From contig BDDC01000045.1 in NCBI GenBank assembly GCA_001662425.1, positions 71,804 to 135,803 on the forward strand: DNA of 64,000 nucleotides, written 5' to 3'. The notes below the pieces were generated by a model. That model had not been told where the DNA came from and made no database searches. It saw only the letters and a program-made list of their open reading frames with translations. Of this stretch, positions 55,601 to 64,000 are shown piece by piece (positions within the stretch are counted from its first letter, which is position 1; each line of letters begins with the position of its first letter). The position numbers and the translations under genes were made by a program. The DNA is from Chlamydomonas sphaeroides (taxonomy: Eukaryota; Chlorophyta; Chlorophyceae; Chlamydomonadales; Chlamydomonadaceae).

Positions 55601-55880
55601 GATGGATCAGGTTAACTTTGAGTTTGGCCGCAAGTCCTTTCTGACGTTGAGCTCGCTGGGCGCGAACGTGGAGTTCCAGACGTACACGGGCATGGGGCAC
55701 TCGGTGAGGGTCGGGGTCGGGGCGGAAAACAATGTGGCTCGAGGCTGGGCGGGCTTCTCTGATAGCGGGGTCAGCATGCTACTGAGGGACGGAAATCTCA
55801 CCAGCTGTTTTGCTCCGCAGGCCTGCCAGCGCGAGTTCGACGACGTGCGGGAGTTCGTGACGCCCATTCTGAAGGCGTGA
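52665..55880 (+). CDS. Acyl-protein thioesterase (LYPLA type) with N-terminal extension
   Basis: Alpha/beta-hydrolase that removes palmitate from protein cysteines or deacylates lysophospholipids. Nine exons (52665-52812, 53247-53281, 53490-53521, 53865-53963, 54271-54339, 54755-54891, 55188-55288, 55611-55703, 55821-55880) give 257 residues, or 229 from the ATG at 52749. Family landmarks: TMIMLHGLGDTGDGWADIG, FIFPHAPRRPITINFG, MPGWYDIASLEE, nucleophile Ser in GGFSQGGA, Asp in CHGDAD, His in TGMGHS. The short form has the usual family length. The 28-residue extension MLACRALPARGFVPSKLTCA followed by SARRAVTT looks like a chloroplast or mitochondrial targeting peptide, so two products could arise. 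The HGDAD motif is followed by TT rather than the usual PVV. Confidence 0.95.
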
Positions 55881-56338
55881 GCGTGAGGCTGCGAGCTAGC
55901 GACGCGAGGGAGGGCCGGAGGGACGCTGCGGTCTGCATAGCTGGCACGGGTGTTTGGGAGGCATGCATCGACTAGCTAACGTTGAGGGTGATGTTGGGGG
56001 TGTGGTGGGAGCATGCGAGTTGCGTGCGTTGTGAAGCGCAGGCAGACTCCGGACGCGTGCCGCACGGCGGGGGTGTCAGCGGGGTTGGTGCCACGGCTTG
56101 GCTTGTCCGTGCGGCTCCAGATCAACGCAATACAGTAGAGCGTTGTGTCTTGGTTCTATGTTCCATGTCTGCGGGCTGGCTGGCGGTCGGAAAGCCGGCA
56201 GCTGACATCAGCCTCACTTTGACGATCGTCGCAGCCTCACTTCGCCTTAAGCAGTGCGCAACAGCTCAGCCTACCTATTTGTGTACTTGCCTGTTAACGC
56301 ACATCACACTCATCACAAGCAAGTAGACATTTGCCGAC
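55881..56338. other. Spacer between thioesterase and small plastid protein genes
   Basis: About 460 bases, the 3' region of one gene and the promoter of the next, same strand. AT-richer toward 56280-56338. No extra gene seen. Confidence 0.5.
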
Positions 56339-57447
56339 ATGCAGCTTTCACGCTCGTCCGTCAAGGCGCCTGCTACGCGCAGCAGCGCAAGCACCGGGCG
56401 TAGGGTGCAGCTGGTTGTCGTCGCGGCGCAGAAGAAGGCCGAGGGCAACAAGTGAGTCCAGAGGCTTGCACACGAGCAGCCACACACATCCTCGGTGCAC
56501 ATTCTGCTCGCTTCGACTGCCGACCACACGCATAGGACACCCACGCATTCAGCCAAATATCCGTGCTCAATCGCCCGTGTTGCGTTCCGAAACCATCCTT
56601 GGCAGGGCTCTGGACGGCCTGGGTGTTATCCAGACCGACAACAGCGGGCGCACCAACATCTTCCCTACTGCGCAAAAGGTGAGATGAGGGACAACGGAAG
56701 CGTCGGGTGATGGAGTGACCCGTGCAGTCCAGGGGTTATCTAGGGGGTGTCAGCAGTGGGTCAGGTTACGGGACACGAGTGCCAGGGACCATGTCTGCTG
56801 CCAGCGCCGTCGCCCCGCCAACTCCCTCTTTTACCACGCATGTTGCCAGGCCTACTACAGCTCGCCCACCACCACTGCGGTGGCGAGCAGCGGTCTGGGC
56901 GGCGTCCAAGGTGAGCTGGCGGCTGGGGAGCTTGGAGTCGGCGGCATCGGCTCTTGTTGGGCTCGACCGACACAGCCGCCTAGGCCAGTGCATCCGTGTT
57001 GCCATAGATCATGCACATCCCTCACGTCAGCATCTTCCCTTGCAACCTGCCTTGCGCAAGCATGTGAATATCCCCCGTCGCTCCACGTACCGCACTCCTG
57101 CCGCAGGCGCTGGCGTTGTCGCTGCGGCGCTATTGATTGTGGCCATCGCCACCTTCGGCGTCATTAACAACAGCCCGTCGGAAACGCTGGCACAGGTACG
57201 ACATCACATGCCGGGCTGAGGCTGCAGCACGGCACGGATAGGCGCTTGGCATGCTGCAGCTCCTTGCCGAGCGCGCATGAGGGCTTCAGCCTCCCGCCCT
57301 GACCACGCAACACCCGTGCCTGCCACGTCTGCTGCGCGGCCCTCTTACCGTCCCGCTTGTCTGCTCTGGCGCTGTCCGCAGCTGAACAACACCTTCAGCG
57401 GTGACAGCCTGAGCGACATCGTCGCTCGCATGGAGAGCTCGCTGTAG
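56339..57447 (+). CDS. Small plastid single-span membrane protein, unknown function
   Basis: Five exons (56339-56451, 56606-56678, 56850-56910, 57107-57195, 57382-57447) give 133 residues in phase. The N-terminus MQLSRSSVKAPATRSSASTG and RRVQLVVVAA is a textbook algal chloroplast transit peptide, with likely cleavage near the VVAA/QKK boundary. The mature protein begins with KALDGLGVIQTDNSGRTNIF, followed by a Ser/Thr-rich linker, one membrane span GVVAAALLIVAIATFGVI (about 85-102) and a short tail LSDIVARMESSL. The GLGVIQTDNSGRTNIFP block looks like a conserved motif of plant and algal plastid proteins, but I cannot name the family. A thylakoid location is inferred from size and topology. 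Confidence 0.8.
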
Positions 57448-58818
57448 GAGGACTGCGCAGCTTGCGGCTGTACAGCTGTGGCCCATTGGTCACACATGCG
57501 GCCGCTGCCGCAGGGCGTCCAACCGGGCCCCAGTTGGTGCTGCCCTTGGCTCGCATTATGTGCTGCTTGGAGTAGCTACCCGTAGTAGAGATTTCGAACC
57601 CGGACGAACCATACCAGTATGCACGCAGGCCGACTAAGCCTGCTGTGTCCACGTGTTTGCGCACGCACGCACCGGCTGGCTGGCTGGCGGGCGGTTGTTG
57701 CGCGTCGTGTACAGTTTTGACGATGCGCCCTGTGGCGTTGGTAGTGTGTTGACGGTGTCGGGCGGTACATTTGCGCCTGTTTTGACGGAACCTCGGTTGC
57801 GCAACAAAACCCACTCTTGTTGTGCGATGTGGAGCACACGGCGAGCTCGGCACATGCCGATGTAAGGCCGGCTCTCTGGCGCTGCCGCGGTGCCACTCCC
57901 CATATATATCGACATGCGCCGTGATTCCCGTGAACGAGGCAGGAACTGAAGCGGTGGATTTGCTTCGTCAGCGTCCTGCGGAGGCCAGCAAGTAAGGAGC
58001 TTGGCCATGCAATACTGCCGGCTAGCTGGCAGCAGGTTGTCGGCGCAGCCGAGCGCGCGCCATCCCCCACCAGCGGCCAGATAGACAGCAGAAGCACAAT
58101 AATTGTAGGCGACCGGGGTCGGATGTGGTCCTGCCCATGTCGAGAGGTCCCTGCTGGCCCACAAAGCATCATGAATCAGGGCAGCTCACACCAGTACTGC
58201 GGCACCGCCCCCCGGCTCACACAGAGCCCATGCACCTCCGTACGTTGCCGTCTGGCCCAGGAGCCCACCTCCGCGAAACCGGTATGGCCCCGCTGCCCCG
58301 CTGTGGTAGCGTAGTGCACCCCCACGGCGCAGGGCATGCATCGCCTGGCATGCACGCAACACCTGCCGCCCTGAGCCATGCAAACTGCAGCGAATCGCCG
58401 CAGTCGCGCCGTCACCTTTCTACGCCAGCCCACTCACCGCTATGCCGCACGCCACGCGCCGCGCGCTCCAAGCAAGGGTCACGAGCAGTCACTACGACAC
58501 AGCGGCCGCGCCGCCGCCGCAGCGGCAGCCAGCATCACTAACGACAGTCACTCGGTACATGGCCGGCCGTAGCCCACGGCCGGCGATGGTCGGCTGCATA
58601 CTGACAGCCACGGCCGGCCGCAGCTCACGGCCAGCCCCATGGCCGGCCCAACACAGCCGGCCGCAGTCTGCTGCGTACTGCCAGCCATCCCTCCTGCAAC
58701 ACAACACCCAGCACCCATTCTGCGGCGGTCCGGGCTCGCTGCGGCGCACCCGCGCCGCTGGGCGGTTACGCCCTCATCGCTTAGTTGATCCCCCAGCTTT
58801 CAAGGCCGTGCCGCACCC
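57448..58818. other. Convergent spacer with GGCCGGC-rich repeats
   Basis: About 1.4 kb between convergent stops. The left 600 bases are of moderate GC with no supported exon. The right part carries the GGCCGGC cluster. Open frames here, such as 58442-59401, run antisense into the kinase gene and lack family features. Confidence 0.5.
58558..58686. repeat. GGCCGGC-rich imperfect tandem repeat
   Basis: About 130 bases built from two imperfect 50-75-bp units with cacggccggc, atggccggcc and cagccggccgcag cores and a shared end (tgc-tactg-cagcc). The palindromic GGCCGGCC cores allow strong hairpins. Confidence 0.7.
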
Positions 58819-61800
58819 TCACCCGGCAGCAGACGCCTGCGGCTGCTCCTGCTCTTCCTGCGCCGCCTTGGCCTCGCCCTCCTCCTCCCCTTCCCCTTCA
58901 AGACCATCCGCTTCCCCAGCCCCACCCTCAAGTTTGCCCTCCACCTCATCCTGCGCCTCCGCAAAGTCCCCCACGCTCTTGATCGGCGCAAGGGCAGGCA
59001 GCGACGGCATCCCGCTGTCCGCCTCATCGCCCTCCTCCACCACGCCCTCCACAATCACCACCTCCCCGCTCTCGTCCGCCCGCACCATGCTCGACGCCCT
59101 CACCGGCCCCGCCGGGCTGGCGCCGCTCGGCGTGCCACGCGTCATCGAGCCCGCTCCGCGGCTCACCGGCGGCGGTGTCCTTGTCAACGAGCCCAGCCCC
59201 CGGCTCAGCGACTCCCGCTTGCTGCCCGGCGTCGCCGGCGTCCCTGACTCCGACCCACGCTGGCCCGTCTGCGGCGTGACCGGCGGAGACAGCGCCGCTA
59301 CGGCCGCGAACGCCGCCGGCGCGGTGCCAGGCGGCGTGGGCGCGGCGCTCAGCATCGCGGGCGTGCCGGCGGCGGCGGCCGCCGCCAGGTCGGCGAGGTA
59401 GGGGTGCGCCAGGCACTGCTCGCCCGTCATGCGTTTCTCGGGGTCCATCTCCAGCAGCCCCGACATGAAGTCCAACTCCACGTCGCTCACCTGCAGGGTT
59501 ACACCGAGCACCCCTTCAGCTAGCTATCATGACATTGTCGTAGGTCGCATAGGCTCCGGATAGTCCTTCAAGCAAACAGCCCGACGGCCCTGTTCTGCTC
59601 ACCTTGCCGCGGTAGCGCGCCGCGAGCGAGAGCGGCTGCTTGATGTTGAACACAATGCCGGTGTTGTGGGGGTTGGCGTAGAACATGTACTGGTGCGCCG
59701 GCGCCATGGGCCCCAGGATCTGCTGCACGCGGTACAGCTGGTCCAGGTCGGAGTCGCCCGCAAACAGCGGCTCGCCGTCCAGCAGCTCGCCCATGAGGCA
59801 GCCGCACGCCCACAGGTCCTGGGGAGGTAGGACGCGGGGATACAGCGGGATAGGCACCACAGGGTTCGTGCCATGACGGACACCAGGGCCCCATGCCCCT
59901 CTTGCCGCGGCAGCGTGTACGGGGTACGGCGTACGGCACTCACCACGGGCGGGCCGTACATGAACTGCACGTGCTTGCCGGTGGAGTCCCGGTAGGGCGG
60001 CCCCAGCAGCAGCTCGGGCGCGCGGTACCATCGCGTGGCCACATAGTCGGTGAGGTGGGAGGCGGGGCCGGAGGGCAGGTAGCGCGCAAAGCCAAAGTCG
60101 CACAGCTTCACGGTGCCGTGCTCGTCCACTAGCAGGTTCTCGGGCTTGATGTCGCGGTATACCATGCCCTGGGGGAGGGAAGGAAAGGAAGGGCAAAGAC
60201 GGATGGGTGTAGTGCAGGGAGCAGGATGAAGAGAGAGGGGCGGTTGGGGATTACGTGCATCAGAGTGGGAGCGTGGGAATGTGCGAGAGCTGCGGCTGGC
60301 CGGGCCGCCGACATGGCACGCACCTTGCTGTGGATGAAGCCGATGGAGGAGCAGAGCTGGAACATGATGAGCCGCACCGCGTCGCGGTCCATGCCGCCCG
60401 GCTGCGCCTCCAGCAGCTCCAGCAGGTTGCAGGGCAGGAACTCCATGACGATGAACAGCCGGTCGCCCACCATGAACCTGGGCGGCGGGGGAAGGGACGG
60501 GCGATGCAAGGGCTGAGGGCAGGGCAGCAGCTTGCGCAGCCGCGTGGGGCGGGGCGCGGGCCCAGCTAGGCACGTGGTTGGGGGGCGGTGCGCCTTGGCC
60601 TGCGTCTGCCCCGGCAGCGCGGCCAGCATCCCGCCGCAATGCCCTGTGCGCTGCCTCTTCCACACCGCCCGCCCGCGCTGCTTGTGCTCACTTGTCCACG
60701 AAGCCCACCACGTGCGGGTGCTGCAGCGCCTCCAGCACCGCCACCTCGCGCAGGCTGGTGCGCTTCACGTCCTCCGCGTCCGGGTCGCCGTCGTCGATCT
60801 TGAACTCCTTGATCGCCACCCACCGCACCGGTTCGGAGCCGCGCACTTTGCACTTCATCACCATGCCGTACGCGCCCTCGCCCACCACGTGCTGCACCTC
60901 GTACTTGCCCGCCAGCACCCGTACGCCGCCGGGCTCCGTGACGTCCATGGGGTTGGCGCCGCCGGCGCCAAGCGCGCCAGCCGACCGGCCGCGGCTCGTC
61001 GCGCCGGGGGAGCCGATCGACTGCGGCTCGCTCACGCCTTCTGCAGAGATGGAGACCATCTCGCCGTCGGCGGGCGCGGCGGCGGCGGCGACGGCGGCGG
61101 CCGTGGCCGCGGCCTCGTCGTCTGCGTCCATGAGCCCGTCCAGGCCGTCCATCAGTTCCATGGTCGAGGCCTCGTCGTCCGAGTAGCGCATCTCAGCGCC
61201 AGCACCCTGGAACATGGCCGACGTCCGGGCCGAGTTGGCGGCCAGGCGGGCCAGGTTGGCCTCGACCGCGGCCTGGTCGACGGGCGCCGTCGTGTCCGCG
61301 ACGCCGTCAGCCGCGTCGCCGAGCACGCGAACCGCCGAGGCCTTGGCGGCGGCGGCGGCCGCGGCCGCTGCGGCGGCAACGGCTGCTGGGTCCGACATGT
61401 CAAGCTCGGCCGGCGCGGGCTCCGCGTCGGCCTCCGCATCGCCGGCCTCGGCCGACGGTGTCGCCGGCTCCGCCGCGTCGTCGCCGTCGGCAGCTGCCGC
61501 CGCCGCCACGTCGTCCTCGTCGTCCGCAAGGGCGGCCTGCAGTGCGGCAAACGTGATCGGCTCAGGTGGCGGCGGCGGCTCCGCCGGCGTCTCCTCCTCT
61601 GCCTCCGCCGGCGTCACCGCCGCGGCGTCAACCCCACGGCCAGCTCGCATGTGGCCGACGCGCTTGCGCGCCAGGTGGCCCCGCATGTGCGCCTGCACGC
61701 GAATGGCCGCGGCCGCAGCCTGCTCCTCCGACACGCCCGCGGGCAGGTCGTAGGTCTCGAGCCGCGCCACGGCCACCGTGAGCGCCGCCTGGCCTGCGCC

Positions 61801-64000
61801 GCGGCCCTGCTTCAGGTCCTGCACGTAGCGGCGCGCCAGGTAGCCGCGCGCGCACGACTGGATGCGCAGGACTGCCAGGCGCGCCTGCTCGGGCGTGACG
61901 CCGTCGGGCAGCGTGTAGTCCGGCAGCACGGTCAGCTCCGAGCCGGGCACCACCGAAGCCTCGTCCTCGGCGGCCGCCTCGGCTTGGGCCGGCGACGGCG
62001 CGGCCTCGTCGCCGGCGGCTGCCGTGGGCGCTGCAGCGCCCTGGCGCAGCGCCGCCACGTGCTTGCGGGCCAGGTAGCCGCGGGCCTGGGTCTGGATGAG
62101 CAGCGCTGCGGCCTCGGCGTCCTCGGCGGTGACACCGGGCGGGAGGTCGAAAGCGGCAGGGGCTTCGGCTGAGGCTTCGGCGGTGCTGCCATCTGCAGCA
62201 TCCGCCTGCGCGCCCTCGCCTTCTGCGCCTTCTGCCGCCGTGGCACTGGCCTCGGCCCCGGGCTCCGCCGCCGCTTCGGGCTCTGCAGTGCTAGGCTGCG
62301 CCTCGTCTTCGGCGGCCTCCGGCGCTTCCGCCTCGCCCGCTGCGTCGGCAGCAGCCGGCTCTGCCTCGTCCGACGCTGCGTCGGTGCGCGAAGAGGCTGC
62401 GACGGCAAACGAGGGCTCCGCGCCAGGCTGCAAGCGCTCGGCTGCCGGCTGGTCGCCCTCGGCCTCCGCAGCGTCTGGGGAGGACCCGTTCACAGCCTCG
62501 GCATCGTCGGCGGGCTGTGCGTCAGCGACCGCCTCCTCGCCACCGGCGTCAGCCCCGGCCTCTGCCTCGCCTGCATCAGCGGGGGCCTCCTCCTCAGCGC
62601 CGGAGGCACCAACCTCGGCTTCCGCCTCCTCCTCGCCTGCAGCCTCCTCCTCGCCAGCAGCTGCCTCGGCCTTACCGGTCTCGGCGGCTGCCTCGGCCTC
62701 ACCGGTCTCGGCGGCTGCCTCCTCCTCGCCGGTCTCGGCGGCTGCCTCCTCCTCGCCGGTGTTGGCGGCTGGTTCCTCCTCGCCGGCAGCTGGCTCCTCA
62801 CCGGGCACGGCAACGCCAGGCTCCGGCTCGGCGCCTTCGCCAGTCGCGGCTTCAGCCGACGCAGGGCGCTCTACCGCGGGCTCATCGGCGCCTTCTGCGG
62901 CACCATCGGCTGCCTCTTCGCCCTCTGCCTCCGGCTCCGCAGTATGTGCCGGCTGCTCTTGCCCCTCAGTCGCCTCCGGCTCTCCTGCCTCCGGCTCCGT
63001 GGTCTCAGGCTCTGCTGCCTCCGCCTCGGTCGCCTCCAGCGCCGCCGCCACCGGCTCCGTCGCCCCCGGCCCGGCAGCCTCCGCCTCGGCATCAGTCACC
63101 TCGGGCTCTGCAGCCTCCGGCCCTTCAGCCTCGGCAGCCTCCTGCTCCGCTTCAGCTGCGGCTGCCTGCTCCTGCTCCTCCGCCTCTAGCGTCGGTTCTG
63201 CCTCGTCGCTCGCGTCCTCCGTGGGGCTTGCACCCGGCTGCTCCTGCTCCGCGCTCGCTGCCTCCGCCTCGTCGCCAGTCGGGCCCGGCACTTCGGACGA
63301 TTCGTCGCCCTTCTGCTCGGTACCCTGCGGCGCGGGCTCTTCCTGTCCCGCTGCTGCCACCTCCGCGGCCTCCCGTTCCTCCACGGCAGCCTCCGGCGTC
63401 GCAGCGACCTCTGCGATCTCTGCCGCGGGCTGCTCGCCGTCCTCGCCTTCACCCGCGGCGCTGGCAGCTGCCGCCTCCGGCGCAGGCGGCGCCCCCTCGC
63501 CGGCCTCCGGCTCTGCTGCGCCGGCTGCGGCCCCGGCCTCGGCCGCCGGAGCGTCCTCGCCCTGGCTTTCCCCTGGTGCCGCCGCGGCCACTTCGCCGCC
63601 AGCGCTGACCCCTTCCTGCGCCTCCTCCAAGAGCGAGTTTGGCGTCGCCTGGCCGCTATTCAACCGCTCCTGCTCCGTCTCCCCATCCAGCAGCCGAGCC
63701 GACGCCTCCCGCTGCAGCTCAGTCCCTAATTTTGCCTCCGTTGGCGCCGCCTGCTCGCTGTCGGCAACCGCAGCCGCCGCCGTCGGCTCGCCATCCTCCT
63801 CGCCAGGCGGTTGCAGGTGTAGATTCTGCAGCGCCCCGGCCTCCTCGCCCTCGGACTGCCCGCCCGCTGCTTCCGCGCCAGCAGCCTCCGTATGCGGCGC
63901 CGCCGGCAGTGGGCGCAGCCGGCGCTGTGACATGGGCGACAGGCCCACGGCACCACCCGGAGAGCTCAGGCTGCCTGCGCCGGGGTCCGCGTCGGGGCCG
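58819..64000 (-). CDS. CDKL-type protein kinase with N-terminal acidic and IQ region (5' end outside window)
   Basis: Ser/Thr kinase of the CMGC/CDKL branch, which includes flagellar-length regulators in algae. Exons seen: 60692 to beyond 64000, 60324-60477, 59944-60168, 59603-59818, 58819-59490, at least about 1,520 residues. The frame stays open to the edge, so the start is unknown. The first about 600 residues are Glu/Ala/Pro-rich and acidic, with EEEAAAETG-like repeats. Three IQ motifs follow: LIQTQARGYLARK (62061-62100), RIQSCARGYLARR (61821-61870) and RVQAHMRGHLARK (61658-61706), calmodulin-type sites. The kinase domain then has GEGAYG, WVAIKEFK, YRDIKPENLL, LCDFGFAR, the TDY activation loop, YVATRWYRAPELLLG and DLWACGC. 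Oddities are Y for H in HRD and about 11 extra residues (RDSTGKHVQFM) after GPPY. A Ser/Pro and Glu-rich tail ends the protein. Confidence 0.88.
62640..62790 (-). repeat. In-frame EEEAAAETG-type coding repeat in the kinase gene
   Basis: Units of about 30 bases read (minus strand) TGEEEAAAE, TGEEEAAAE, TGEAEAAAE, TGKAEAAAG and degrade on both sides. The nucleotide core is ctcggcggctgcctc on the plus strand. Probably a recently expanded coding minisatellite within the acidic region. Confidence 0.8.

Noticed and set aside
57580..57665. ttcgaaccc sequence suggesting a minus-strand tRNA T-loop
   Set aside because: The flanking bases do not form a T-stem, and no anticodon or acceptor stem could be folded.
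60532..62172. 546-codon plus-strand open frame
   Set aside because: Antisense to the IQ and kinase exons; Arg/Gly/His-rich with no motifs, while the minus strand has clear kinase and IQ motifs.
1..64000. CRISPR array, attachment sites, replication origin or bacterial operon
   Set aside because: None seen; the intron-rich eukaryotic gene structure makes them unlikely.

Overview
This is nuclear DNA of a green alga, most likely a member of the Chlamydomonadales (volvocine-type chlorophytes). The pointers are very high GC, short genes cut by many small GT-AG introns with gcag-type acceptors, chloroplast proteins with algal transit peptides (ABCI10, EXECUTER, a small plastid membrane protein), a CDKL-type protein kinase, and proteins swollen by Ala/Gly/Pro/Ser-rich low-complexity insertions. 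There is no bacterial-style operon; each gene has its own exons. I built the exon models by hand. For every complete gene the coding exons sum to a whole number of codons and the splice phases agree, which is good support but not proof.

Layout, left to right. 0-19 kb holds well-conserved housekeeping genes: a kinesin-12-like motor (+), LSM7 of the U6 snRNA ring (-), the plastid ABC ATPase ABCI10 (+), the singlet-oxygen signalling protein EXECUTER (-) and a DJ-1/Hsp31-like protein (-) whose catalytic cysteine position is aspartate. 19-26 kb is a single large gene for an unrecognised 1,780-residue protein. 28-42 kb is the oddest part: three consecutive genes on the + strand (about 1,102, 1,118 and 782 residues) code for mostly disordered proteins that share short motifs, namely an R-rich S-[FY]-T-x-G box and a recurring P-[FL]-x-x-A-[IL]-x-x-L helix. 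I read them as a tandem paralogue family with no function I can name. The DNA between them holds a decayed reverse-transcriptase tail and a 200-bp direct repeat, each copy with a perfect 20-bp palindrome.

42-64 kb returns to recognisable genes: a TMEM186-like mitochondrial protein (-), an F-box/LRR protein (+), a small protein with a C-terminal J-domain (-), an acyl-protein thioesterase (+) with an in-frame upstream ATG that would add a targeting peptide, a 133-residue plastid membrane protein of unknown role (+), and a CDKL-type kinase (-) fused to a long acidic region with three IQ motifs, cut by the right edge of the window.

Several genes are in divergent pairs with short shared upstream regions (LSM7/ABCI10, DJ-1-like/1,780-aa gene, TMEM186-like/F-box, J-protein/thioesterase). 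No functional pathway joins all the genes; the neighbourhood looks like ordinary algal gene order interrupted by a lineage-specific tandem expansion.
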